Of a stretch of 39,708 bases of DNA, positions 32,065-39,708 are shown in pieces. A model generated the notes under the pieces. The model was not told the DNA's origin. It ran no database searches and saw only the letters and a list, made by a program, of their open reading frames with translations. Location: NCBI GenBank assembly GCA_016191115.1, contig JACPPG010000068.1:1-39708 (forward strand), written 5' to 3'. The number at the start of each line of letters is the position of its first letter. Position 1 is the stretch's first letter. Origin of the DNA: Planctomycetia bacterium. Lineage in GTDB: Bacteria > Planctomycetota > Planctomycetia > Pirellulales > JACPPG01. The translations under genes and the position numbers were made by a program.

Positions 32065-33813
32065 TCACGCCACGTCGGCCATGTCCGGGAGCACGCGTCG
32101 CAACTCTTCCTTCAAGTAGCTGGTCACGTCGCGGGCGTTTTCCATCGCGAGCGACCGCTCGGCCACGGCCCGGCATTGGTCGAGCGTTACGCTGCGGCAG
32201 ACGCGCTTGATTTCCGGGACGGCGGCGGCCGCGACGCTCATCTGCCGCAATCCCAGCCCCAACAGCAACATCGTGTACGTGGAATTGCCACTCATCTGTC
32301 CACACAGGTTGATCGGTTTGCCGTGACGGTTGGCGGCGTCGACGGCGATCTTGATCAATTTCAACACGGCCGGGTCGCTGGCGCTGTACAGGTCGGCCAC
32401 GTCCTTGTTGCTGCGATCGACGGCCAGCGTGTACTGGATCAAGTCGTTGGTGCCGATGCTGAGGAAGTCCACCTCCTCGGCGAAATGGTCGATCATCATC
32501 ACCGCCGAGGGAACTTCCACCATCATTCCCACGGGTAGCTTGCGATTGAACGGCTCGCCGCGTTCTTCCAGGTCCTCGACCACGTCGGCCAGCACCATCT
32601 TCGCCTGCCGCAGCTCGAGGATGGTGGCGATGAGCGGAAACATGATCCGCACGTTTCCCACGGCGCTTGCCCGCAAAATGGCCCGCAACTGCGTGCGAAA
32701 GGTTGGCAGGTTCCGCAGTGCCAGCCGCGTGCTGCGCAGTCCAAGGAAGGGGTTCTTCTCATCGTCAGCCGAGGCTTGCGCAGGGGCCTTGTCGGCGCCC
32801 AAGTCGAAGGTGCGGATGACGACCGGGCGATTGCCCATCGCCTGAACGACGGCGGAATAGGCGCGGAAGTGCCCCTCTTCGTCGGGCGGCGATTCGACGC
32901 CAAGGTACAAGAACTCGGTGCGATACAGGCCGATGCCGGCGGCGCCGCGGCTGAGGCAATGCCGCACTTCGTGCGGGAACTCGATATTGCCCAAGAGCTC
33001 GATCTTCGCGCCGTCGGCGGTTTCGGCCGGCAGGTCGCGGAGCGTCGCCAGATGCGCCTCGTGCGAGCGGTGTTGTTCCGCGTCGTGGCGGTATCGGGCG
33101 ATGGTCTCTTCGTCGGGCTGCAGTATCACCTGGCCGTGATCGCCGTCGATGATGACCACGTCGCCGCCGGAAACCTCGGTAAGAAACGATCCGGTGCCCA
33201 CCACGGCGGGAATTTCCAACCCTTGTGCGACGATGGCGGTGTGGCTGCTGGAGCCGCCTTCCTCGGTGACCAGCCCGCGAACGAACTCCCGGTCCAAGGT
33301 GGCGACTTCGCTGGGCGTAAGGTTATGGGCCAACACGAGCACCGGCGAAGTAAGCGAGGAGATTTCCTCGCGACGGCGGCCGAGCAGGTTGCGCAGGAGT
33401 CGCTTCTCGATATCGACGATGTCGTTGGCGCGCTCCGCGAGGTAGTTGTTATCGAGCGACTGGAACACCTTGACGTAGCGGCGCAGGGCGCGGCTGACGG
33501 CGTATTCCGGCGAGTAGTGCCGCTCGCGAATCAACTGCTCCATTTCGCCGCGCAGCCGCGCGTCGTTGAGCATCTGCAAGTGCGCCTCGAAGATCGCCCC
33601 GTATTCCCGCCCCAATTCGCTCGACACGGCGTCGCAATTGCGTTGGATCTGCTGGGCGGAGACGGTGAACGCGGCGTCGAGGCGACGCAGTTCGTCGTCC
33701 ACCGCGTCGCGCGCGACGAAGCGGCGAGGGATGCGGAATCCCTCGTTCCCCATGACCAGCGCCTCGCCGATCGCCACGCCGGGCGAAACGGCGATTCCCT
33801 GCAACCTCTGCAT
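32065..33813 (-). CDS. ptsI: Phosphoenolpyruvate-protein phosphotransferase (PTS enzyme I)
   Basis: 582 residues, normal length. It takes phosphate from phosphoenolpyruvate and passes it to HPr. The N-terminal domain carries the phospho-histidine His 191 in 'GGSSSHTAIVA'. The PEP-binding C-terminal domain has 'GIGLYRTEFLYLG', 'RTFDLGADK', 'FLSIGTNDLIQYTLAVDRSN' and the catalytic Cys in 'LCGQMSGN'. No sugar-specific EIIB/EIIC gene is in the window, which favours a regulatory role with PtsN. Starts ATG at 33813. Confidence 0.97.
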   Translation of the reverse strand: MQRLQGIAVSPGVAIGEALVMGNEGFRIPRRFVARDAVDDELRRLDAAFTVSAQQIQRNCDAVSSELGREYGAIFEAHLQMLNDARLRGEMEQLIRERHYSPEYAVSRALRRYVKVFQSLDNNYLAERANDIVDIEKRLLRNLLGRRREEISSLTSPVLVLAHNLTPSEVATLDREFVRGLVTEEGGSSSHTAIVAQGLEIPAVVGTGSFLTEVSGGDVVIIDGDHGQVILQPDEETIARYRHDAEQHRSHEAHLATLRDLPAETADGAKIELLGNIEFPHEVRHCLSRGAAGIGLYRTEFLYLGVESPPDEEGHFRAYSAVVQAMGNRPVVIRTFDLGADKAPAQASADDEKNPFLGLRSTRLALRNLPTFRTQLRAILRASAVGNVRIMFPLIATILELRQAKMVLADVVEDLEERGEPFNRKLPVGMMVEVPSAVMMIDHFAEEVDFLSIGTNDLIQYTLAVDRSNKDVADLYSASDPAVLKLIKIAVDAANRHGKPINLCGQMSGNSTYTMLLLGLGLRQMSVAAAAVPEIKRVCRSVTLDQCRAVAERSLAMENARDVTSYLKEELRRVLPDMADVA

Positions 33814-34202
33814 GTGAATCCTTGTGTGCTGCGTCGCGCCGGCGCGGCCGCGCCCGCTGGGGGGGCGTGGCCGTCAAAACGGTCGGCGGCAAGCGATGTC
33901 TCCTTCGACGCCGACCGCGATTTGTCGCGGTCCGCGTCGAAGGGGGCGGAGCGAGATGGTGCTTTCGGCGCCCCCGCGCGTTGGCCGCCTCGGGACTGGC
34001 GCTCACGACACCATCAGTCGGCATCCGCCGCCTGTTCAACTCTGCCAGACGAAGGGACGGCGGCGGCCGCGGTCCGGAGCACTTCCTCCGGTCTTTGCGG
34101 CACCGCGCGACGCAATCGCCTTGCAGGACGCAGTAAGGCCCGACGGGCCAGTCGACGGCTTTCGTTCCACCGTCCGGCTGCTCGCCCGACCCCACGTAAT
34201 CT
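33814..34202. other. 389-bp gap between ptsH and ptsI
   Basis: No gene recognised. The main content is the long hairpin annotated at 33902-33943. The rest is GC-rich with overlapping shadow frames and no ribosome site. Confidence 0.5.
33902..33943. repeat. 19-bp hairpin between ptsH and ptsI
   Basis: The arms 33902-33920 and 33925-33943 pair at 18 of 19 positions (one C-C mismatch) with a four-base loop (TTTG). It lies about 90 bp before the ptsI start on the minus strand. Such a stable stem could attenuate or process the ptsH-ptsI transcript. Confidence 0.7.
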
Positions 34203-34493
34203 CTAACGGGTTGTTTCCTCGTCGGCGAAGTTCTGCGCGATCAACTCGGACAGCGCGTCCAACGCCTCTTGGGCGTCTCTGCCGGTGGCCTCGATCGACA
34301 GGGTCGTTCCCGCGACCGCGGCCAACGTGAGAATCGCCAGAATACTCTTGCCATCGACTCGTTCGCTGTCCTTGACCAACTCGATTTTCGACTCGAAGCG
34401 CTTGGCGAGCTTGACGAACAGGTCCGCGGGGCGCGCATGCAGCCCTTGCGGATTCGTCACGATTACGGTTCGCTGCACTGTTGTCTCGCTCAT
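34203..34493 (-). CDS. ptsH: HPr phosphocarrier protein
   Basis: A 96-residue HPr. His 19 in 'QGLHARPAD' accepts phosphate from enzyme I. Ser 50 in 'VDGKSILAIL' lies at the usual regulatory Ser-46 position, so HPrK control is possible, although no kinase gene is here. The ATG at 34493 is preferred to an in-frame GTG one codon upstream. It lies 113 bp after ptsN and belongs to the hpf-ptsN-ptsH-ptsI row. Confidence 0.95.
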   Translation of the reverse strand: MSETTVQRTVIVTNPQGLHARPADLFVKLAKRFESKIELVKDSERVDGKSILAILTLAAVAGTTLSIEATGRDAQEALDALSELIAQNFADEETTR

Positions 34494-34606
34494 CACGGGC
34501 TAGGCACACGGACTTCCTTTGACGCGCGGCACTCACGGGGACGCCTCGATCCCCCTCCGCACCGGCTACGCCTGGCGGCGCCGACCGCGTGCGAATGAAG
34601 ACAGAA

Positions 34607-35083
34607 TTACGACACGAACTGGTTATTGTCGGCCTCATCCAGAAGCTGCCGGATTTCCTCGGCGTTCTTCGCCTGCTTCAAGAACTTGCAGAACGCCTCG
34701 TCGCGCAGTTGCCGCGACACGTTCTCCAAGGCCCTCAGGTGATCGCCTGGACGGTCGGGAGGGGAAATAAGGAGGAAGAACAGATTGACCTTTTCGCCGT
34801 CCAGGCTGTCGAAATCGACCCCCTCGGCGCTGACGCCCACGGTGCCGATCAAACGATTGACGCTTGGATGCTTGGTGTGCGGCACGGCGACGCCCCGGCC
34901 GATACCCGTGCTACCCAGTTCCTCGCGCTTGAGAATCGCCTTGATGATGCCTTCGCACTCATCGGCTGAGATTTTGCCAGCCGTCAGCAGGGCTTGAACC
35001 ATCTCGCGAATCACGGACTCCTTGTCGTCAGCCGTCAGTTCCGCGCGAACGGCCTCACGGCTTACGAAGTCGGCAAACTTCAT
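34607..35083 (-). CDS. ptsN: PTS EIIA-Ntr-type protein
   Basis: 158 residues of the EIIA mannitol/Ntr fold. The phospho-acceptor His 69 lies in 'STGIGRGVAVPHTKH', and 'FFLLISPPDRPGDHLRAL' is diagnostic. In proteobacteria PtsN receives phosphate from the nitrogen PTS and regulates potassium uptake and stress responses. The same hpf-ptsN neighbourhood occurs there beside rpoN, but no rpoN is present here. No transporter part is attached. ATG at 35083. Confidence 0.94.
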   Translation of the reverse strand: MKFADFVSREAVRAELTADDKESVIREMVQALLTAGKISADECEGIIKAILKREELGSTGIGRGVAVPHTKHPSVNRLIGTVGVSAEGVDFDSLDGEKVNLFFLLISPPDRPGDHLRALENVSRQLRDEAFCKFLKQAKNAEEIRQLLDEADNNQFVS

Positions 35084-35129
35084 TCACCCGCTCCTTATCT
35101 GCGGTCCTTCTCATCGGAACCGCCATCCA

Positions 35130-35480
35130 CTACGCACCCGGTTCAGACTCGCCAGGAACGCCTTGCTGTTTCAAACCGGGGGTGCGATGGTGATCTTGCA
35201 CTCTCTCTTTGTATTTGCGCAGTTGCTGTTCGACCTTGTGCATCGCGCAATCGACGGCGGCGATCAATTCGCCAGCCTGCTCCGTGGCGACGAAGTCGTG
35301 TTTGTGCTCGGCGGAGACTCGCAAATCGACGCTCGGCGCGTCCCGCCGCGTCAGATCGACGGTCAGCTCGACCGCCGTCAGTCGCTCGAAGTATTTGGTC
35401 AGCTTGTCCAGTTTCTCCGCGATCTTTGCCTGGGTCGCGTCACTTAAATGTCCATGCCGGGCCGAGATGCTGATCTGCAC
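35130..35480 (-). CDS. hpf: Ribosome hibernation promoting factor (HPF/RaiA family)
   Basis: 116 residues. An N-terminal beta-alpha-beta-beta-beta-alpha fold ('MQISISARHGHLSDATQAKI' and 'DLRVSAEHKHDFVATEQAGE') binds the decoding region of the 30S subunit and inactivates ribosomes in stationary phase. It has a short polar tail of ~25 residues and lacks the ~60-residue dimerisation domain of long HPF. Start GTG at 35480, with AGGAG 8-12 bases upstream. It heads the hpf-ptsN-ptsH-ptsI cluster. Confidence 0.94.
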   Translation of the reverse strand: MQISISARHGHLSDATQAKIAEKLDKLTKYFERLTAVELTVDLTRRDAPSVDLRVSAEHKHDFVATEQAGELIAAVDCAMHKVEQQLRKYKERVQDHHRTPGLKQQGVPGESEPGA

Positions 35481-35738
35481 CGTGCAGCTCCTAACAGGGT
35501 GAACGTTGTCGCACGGCCCGCCCTTGCGCTAAAAGCAAGCAAAGGGGCCTATTTTAACCGCCTCCCGGGGGGCGACAAACCGCAATGCGCCCTCCTATAG
35601 CTACTCTACGCCAGCCCGATACCGCCAGTTTACCCAATCTGCGTGCCGGCGTAAGGGGATCGAGGCGAGAGAGTGCCTTCGATTCGAGAAGGAAGCGTGG
35701 TGGGGGCCCGGTCCGAGCCCGCCAGCAGCCGGGCGCCC

Positions 35739-37907
35739 TTACGACTTCGGCACGAGTTGGCCGGCATCGAGCTTCTGCTTCCAGGCGCGGATGCTCTGCT
35801 GGCGCTTGGTCCCGGTGTATTCGGGCCGATATCCCAGCGTTCCGACGGAGATTTTTTGCAGGTTCCAAAATGCCAGCACGCGGAAATCGAGCTCGTCGCT
35901 GTCCAGATCGGCGACCAGCCGCGCGGCGGTGTCGCCGAGAAACTGCTGGCGCGAGTAGCCGCACATCATGTCATAGAGGTCCTTGGCCTTTTTCGAGTCG
36001 CGCTGAACCTCGAAGGTCTTTTTCAACTGCTCCGCCATTTCCGGCCCGCGCGCCAGCGCCCTCCGCGCCGCATCGATCTGCGTGTTCCAGTTGGCGCGCT
36101 GGTTCACGTCGTTCAACGCCGGCAAAAAGGCCTCGAAATCGCCCAGCAGGGTCAGGCACTGCGCGGCCAGGCTGCGGACCTCGACCTTGCGGTTGTCGGC
36201 CAGCTCGTGCAATCGCAAGCGGACCGGCTCGCCGGCGGCGAGGTCCTTTTCCACGGCGTCGGCGGCCCACTTCTCGACCTGGCTGAGCGTGTTGCCCGTG
36301 ATCCACGTGGGAAACGTCACTTCCGACCCATCCAGCGGTTCGCTTCGCCCCGGCGCGGGCAGAAGCGCCTTATAGCCGGGCGCCTTCACCGTTTCGCGCG
36401 CGCCGCCGGCCTGATCGACGTACTCGACTTCGCCGCCGTGCACGTACAGGTCGGCCGTGGTCGTCGCGGCTTCGGTGCGCGGATCGGCTCCGTCCGGCAG
36501 CGAGCGCCGCACGTCCACCGCCACCGCCGCGTCGACTCCTGAGAGCGTCAACACGCAAGCACGGTCGCCGATTTGCAAGTTGAGTTGCGTGCCCGGCTTG
36601 CCCGCCGTCAGGATCACGACCTGCCCTTCAATCACGTGCAGACCGGGGACGCCCTGGCGGTCCGCGGCCGACAACTGAATAACCGCCCCTCCGAGCAACT
36701 GGGCCGTGACGCCCCCCGCGGTGCTGAAGACGATGGCCGGCCGATACGTCGGGAGCGCAATCAACTCGTCGCCGGCGGCCAGTGGGTCGCGAATCGATAG
36801 GCGCCGCCACGAACGATCCGCTCCTTCAGCGCGCAGGAGGATGTCCGTGGCGGTCATCAGTCGGCCGATCGCCGCGGTTTGGACAGCCGGAGCCGCATCG
36901 GCGTCTGTCGCCGTGCGGCCGGGAACGAGCGCCTGGTCGGTCAGAGCGGCCTCGTCGGCGGTCTTCGCCGGCAGGGGCGCTTCGTCAGCCGAAGGGGCCG
37001 GTAGCGCGTCCGCGGCGGCGGGCACGGCAGCCGGAGAGGAATCATCGGGCAGGGCCCCTGGGACGTCGGTATTGAATGGATCGTCCGGCACGTCCGTTCG
37101 GCTTGGCGCCACGTCGTGCGCCGTGTCAGAGGGAGGTGGCGCGGGCACAGAGTCGGGCGACGGCTCAGACGATACCGCGTCTCGGGCGGCCGCCGAATTC
37201 TCGGCGACCGGAGGCGGTGAGGCCGTGTCGGGCGTGACCGACTTTGCGGCAGCCGCTTTCGCAGCCTCGTCGACTTGCGCGACGGCTGGCCCCGGAGTCT
37301 TCTCCAGGCGGAGAAATAGCGCGTAGGCGCCGATGCCGATTCCCACCACCAACGCGGCCGCGACGGCCGGTAGCCAATAGTTTCTCTGCTTCGGCTGATC
37401 GCGCAGCCACTCGGGGACCTCGGGCCGCCGCCGCCGCGGCACCGCGGCCGCGACCGGGGCAACCACCGTCGGCTCTTCGGCCGGGCTGACGCCGTATCCG
37501 TCTTTAGCTTCCGCCTCTGGCTGCCGCTCGGCGAGGGTGTACATCCGCCGCCGCATCTTCGGATCGACTTCAGCCGGCTCGCCCAGCACCAGCGCTAGGA
37601 TCTGGTGTGCGCTCGCCACCTCGGCCAGGTGCACGTCCGACTCCAAGCAGATTTTCTCGAACTCCGGGAACTGCTCGGCAGGCAGCGTGTTGTCGAGGTA
37701 TTCCGCGACCGAATTGGCGTCGAGTGCCAGCCCGCGCCCGTCCAGCCGTGGCGCGGCCAGCTTCAGCCGCCGTGTCACGTCGCGCGTGCGGTGCATCAAG
37801 CCCGTGGCGAACTCGCTATCCTCGATTTTCCGCGCCAACTCCTGTGCGTCCGCCGGTTCGAGCATCTCATCGAGATAGGCCAGCATCGTTCGCAACGTCA
37901 ATCGCAT
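35739..37907 (-). CDS. Large planctomycete membrane protein with FecR-like C-terminal region
   Basis: 722 residues. ATG at 37907 is supported by GGAGAG 7 bases upstream on the minus strand. The N-terminal ~150 residues are a cytosolic helical domain ('LRTMLAYLDEMLEPADAQEL', 'SVAEYLDNTLPAEQF') that resembles an anti-sigma-factor or zf-HC2-like region but lacks the Zn-binding Cys/His set. One membrane helix follows near residue 185-205. Then comes a ~150-residue Ala/Pro/Ser/Asp-rich linker, and from ~350 a FecR-like beta domain ('GAVIQLSAADRQGVPGLHV') plus a helical-repeat end. It is likely a membrane sensor or scaffold. No sigma factor gene is adjacent. Confidence 0.8.
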   Translation of the reverse strand: MRLTLRTMLAYLDEMLEPADAQELARKIEDSEFATGLMHRTRDVTRRLKLAAPRLDGRGLALDANSVAEYLDNTLPAEQFPEFEKICLESDVHLAEVASAHQILALVLGEPAEVDPKMRRRMYTLAERQPEAEAKDGYGVSPAEEPTVVAPVAAAVPRRRRPEVPEWLRDQPKQRNYWLPAVAAALVVGIGIGAYALFLRLEKTPGPAVAQVDEAAKAAAAKSVTPDTASPPPVAENSAAARDAVSSEPSPDSVPAPPPSDTAHDVAPSRTDVPDDPFNTDVPGALPDDSSPAAVPAAADALPAPSADEAPLPAKTADEAALTDQALVPGRTATDADAAPAVQTAAIGRLMTATDILLRAEGADRSWRRLSIRDPLAAGDELIALPTYRPAIVFSTAGGVTAQLLGGAVIQLSAADRQGVPGLHVIEGQVVILTAGKPGTQLNLQIGDRACVLTLSGVDAAVAVDVRRSLPDGADPRTEAATTTADLYVHGGEVEYVDQAGGARETVKAPGYKALLPAPGRSEPLDGSEVTFPTWITGNTLSQVEKWAADAVEKDLAAGEPVRLRLHELADNRKVEVRSLAAQCLTLLGDFEAFLPALNDVNQRANWNTQIDAARRALARGPEMAEQLKKTFEVQRDSKKAKDLYDMMCGYSRQQFLGDTAARLVADLDSDELDFRVLAFWNLQKISVGTLGYRPEYTGTKRQQSIRAWKQKLDAGQLVPKS

Positions 37908-37928
37908 GGCACGCTCTCCGCGCAATTC

Positions 37929-37984
37929 CAAGTCAGGGAGATAACAAGTCAGGGAGACAATCAGTCAGGGAGATAACAAGTCAT
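37929..37984. repeat. 16-bp tandem repeat, 3.5 copies
   Basis: Units CAAGTCAGGGAGATAA (37929-37944), CAAGTCAGGGAGACAA, TCAGTCAGGGAGATAA and a partial CAAGTCAT. It lies 22 bp upstream of the start of the 722-residue gene on its transcript leader side. Copy-number change could alter expression. Downstream, GTTTG/CAAAC-type hairpins near 38113-38141 may end the neighbouring lipoprotein transcript. Confidence 0.75.
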
Positions 37985-38190
37985 GATCTGCCGGGAAAGG
38001 CAGGCCGCGGGGGCCAGCCGCTACCTCGGCATCGCCCCCTCCTCCCTTGTTAGTGGCGTGCGGAGGAAAAATCCGTACACAGAATTGTCCAATTGAATGG
38101 TGAGCTGATACGTTTGCCCGCCCAGAAGGCGCGGTCAAACGCTTGTCCCACAGGGACTTGAGAGAAGCCGACCGGCTGCGCGTCCGTTAG

Positions 38191-38457
38191 CTAAGTCCGC
38201 CGACGCGGGCTTTCCGAATCGGTCGACAGAGCGAGCAATGACAGCGTCATTTGGAGGCTGGCCAGTGCCAGCGGATGAACCGCGAGACGGCGTGCCGCGG
38301 GCGGCGCCTGCCAGGACGCGCTGGGCTCCCAGCCGCTCGTGGTTCGCCGCCACTGATCGTGCTCGACCGCGGGGCGCTGCGGCTCGCGGCTCCCCCACTC
38401 GCACCCCGCCCAAACAATCGTCATCACAAGTGCAGCGGACCAGGCCAGTAAGCGCAT
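38191..38457 (-). CDS. Small lipoprotein
   Basis: 88 residues. The N-terminus 'MRLLAWSAALVMTIVWAGC' is a lipoprotein signal with Cys 19 as the lipid site, followed by 'EW' and an acidic/polar middle part with 'DQWRRTTSGWE'. A hydrophobic helix ('HPLALASLQMTLSLLAL') near the end suggests a second membrane contact. GGAG lies 7-10 bases before the ATG. I recall similar short planctomycete lipoproteins with the WRRT-x-x-GWE motif. No function known. Confidence 0.68.
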   Translation of the reverse strand: MRLLAWSAALVMTIVWAGCEWGSREPQRPAVEHDQWRRTTSGWEPSASWQAPPAARRLAVHPLALASLQMTLSLLALSTDSESPRRRT

Positions 38458-38939
38458 CGTTGCTCCGACTCACCTGCCCGGTGGTGAACGCACTTGCGAA
38501 AAGGTCGTCCCCAGCAGCGGAAGCAAGCCCCGCGCCCATCGCCAATTGAACCCGCTGGCAATCGTCGAAACTGCCGGCCGTGACTTGATTTGCACCCGCG
38601 GGCCTGCGCGCGGGCCGGTCAAAGGAATGTGGCGTTTTCGCCACCAAAGCAGGCGCCTTGCCGGGTCGCTTGGAGCGGAAACGCAACGCTCGCCCGACTC
38701 GATGCGCGAAAAGCCGCTGCGGCCGAGCGACGATTGGGGAGGCGCAAATGCTTTCCGTCCGAAAAGCTTGCCGCCTCGCGCGGTTTTTCCGCCCCTGCCG
38801 CCAACTTTGCGAAATCAAGTCCACCGGCTGGCTCGGTTGGCGTTTTTGCGTTACCCCATTGTCGCGTAAAATAGAGGTGATATCGTTCCACGACGCGGGC
38901 GTGCCCGCGCCGCGCGTTCCTCTCTACAAGAGCCCCCTC
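38458..38939. other. 482-bp divergent intergenic region
   Basis: It separates the small lipoprotein gene (minus) from the TPR gene (plus). TAAAAT at 38868-38873 with TTGCGT 15 bases before it could be a weak promoter for the TPR gene. I see no other gene or repeat in it. Confidence 0.4.
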
Positions 38940-39455
38940 ATGTCGGTCGTGAACCGCGCCCGGTTGCAACGCACGCTTCGAGAAGCCGAGGGATACTTGG
39001 AGCTCAACATGCCCCGCCAGGCCCTTGCGCTCTTGGAGCGGATCGACCAGCCGGGCACGTTCCGCGGGCATCTGCTTTACTTGAAAGGGGAGGCGCTCCG
39101 CGGCCTGGAGAACTTCCAGGCGGCAGTGCCGGTTCTGGTGGACGCGGTGGACCTGGCGCCCAGCAACATCCACGCCTGGATGGCGCTGGGGTGGTGCTAC
39201 AAGCGAACCGGCCGGCTGGACCAGGCCATCGAGAGCCTGAAGCGGGCCCACGAGGTCGAGCCCAGCGAGCCTTTGATCGAGTACAACCTGGCCTGCTACT
39301 ACAGCCTGAAAGGTGCCAAGCAGCAGGCCCTGGAGTACCTGTCGCGGGCGATCGCCGGCAATCCATCGCTGCGCGACCTCATCGGCCGCGAGTCCGACTT
39401 CGACCCGATCCGCGCGGACCCCGCGTTCCAGGCGCTGGTGAGCGTGGTGGTGTAA
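38940..39455 (+). CDS. TPR-repeat protein
   Basis: 171 residues made almost entirely of tetratricopeptide-like helix pairs: 'AEGYLELNMPRQALALLERI', 'HLLYLKGEALRGLENFQAAV', 'IHAWMALGWCYKRTGRLDQA' and 'EYNLACYYSLKGAKQQALEY', about four repeats, ending with 'SDFDPIRADPAFQAL', a common capping motif after TPRs. It is probably a protein-interaction scaffold. The ATG at 38940 is chosen because the first repeat begins at once; a longer frame upstream is Arg-rich non-coding sequence. No strong ribosome site was found. Confidence 0.85.
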   Translation: MSVVNRARLQRTLREAEGYLELNMPRQALALLERIDQPGTFRGHLLYLKGEALRGLENFQAAVPVLVDAVDLAPSNIHAWMALGWCYKRTGRLDQAIESLKRAHEVEPSEPLIEYNLACYYSLKGAKQQALEYLSRAIAGNPSLRDLIGRESDFDPIRADPAFQALVSVVV

Positions 39456-39646
39456 GCGGGGCTCGGCATCAAGGCGGGGCAGACATTCCACCGGGCGCTA
39501 GGCGGGGCGTCCTCGGCATGTGGCCAAGGGTATCACGCGCACCGCTGGCGATCAATAATTAGACCTGTCGTAACTCTTTAGCCGTGTGAAGTTGATCTTG
39601 GTGAAATTGGGCTGGTGTTTTATGACGATGGGCATTGATCAGTGGC

Positions 39647-39708
39647 ATGGATGCCGAACGCATGTCTGTCGCTACGTTGCCGGATTTGGGACCGCGGCTG
39701 ACCGCCGA
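39647..39708 (+). CDS. Possible 5' end of a truncated gene
   Basis: An open frame from ATG 39647 ('MDAERMSVATLPDLGPRLTA') runs off the window end. A second in-frame ATG lies at 39662. No ribosome site or family signal is visible. The AT-rich stretch 39554-39640 before it could be its promoter region. Confidence 0.3.
   Translation, partial: MDAERMSVATLPDLGPRLTA

Noticed and set aside
38619..39491. 290-residue minus-strand frame over the TPR gene
   Set aside because: It is a shadow frame. The TPR pattern on the plus strand is unambiguous.
1..39708. CRISPR array
   Set aside because: The only short tandem repeat (37929-37984) has 16-bp units without spacers.

Overview
This GC-rich window most likely comes from a planctomycete of the Pirellulales type. 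The basis is family recognition, not a database search. Several small proteins look planctomycete-specific, one frameshifted gene opens with a DUF-type 'WFQLSIGTMLVAVTLFA' start, and the intergenic spaces are full of hairpin repeats. No rRNA, tRNA or CRISPR array was seen.

Left part (1-12.2 kb): a secreted protein and a lipoprotein face each other convergently. A DUF2752 membrane protein and the RNase Y - YmdB pair follow on the minus strand. After them come tilS with an unusual internal insert, a small unknown gene, a tandem-GNAT acetyltransferase, an MFS permease and a family-39-type membrane glycosyltransferase. Middle part (12.2-22.5 kb): a large AsmA-like envelope protein, two small conserved proteins and a TatD/EboB-like hydrolase. 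A decay zone (17.3-18.9 kb) holds a frameshifted gene and apparent C-terminal scraps of restriction-modification enzymes. Then come pntAB-pntB without an adjacent pntAA, and a small operon of a molybdopterin-fold protein plus a Tat-exported amidohydrolase.

Right part (22.7-39.7 kb): the class II ribonucleotide reductase nrdJ has two NrdR-like boxes 32 bp apart upstream. A long minus-strand cluster reads hpf - ptsN - ptsH - ptsI - DUF2344 - rng - rplU, linking regulatory PTS proteins, ribosome hibernation, RNA processing and ribosomal protein L21. Between rng and rplU sits a 2,694-bp mobile element. It has perfect 17-bp inverted ends starting GGTAGTG and a perfect 8-bp target duplication. It carries an IS1-type DDE transposase plus passengers: an XRE antitoxin, a RelE/HigB-like toxin, a small basic protein and a frameshifted zinc-ribbon gene. 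The window ends with a planctomycete membrane protein with a FecR-like region, a small lipoprotein and a TPR protein.

The most notable items are the passenger-carrying IS1-type element and its precise junctions; a ~140-bp dispersed MITE-like repeat present in two inverted copies (~90% identical), each flanked by its own different direct repeat and containing a REP-like hairpin; and the tandem NrdR boxes at nrdJ.
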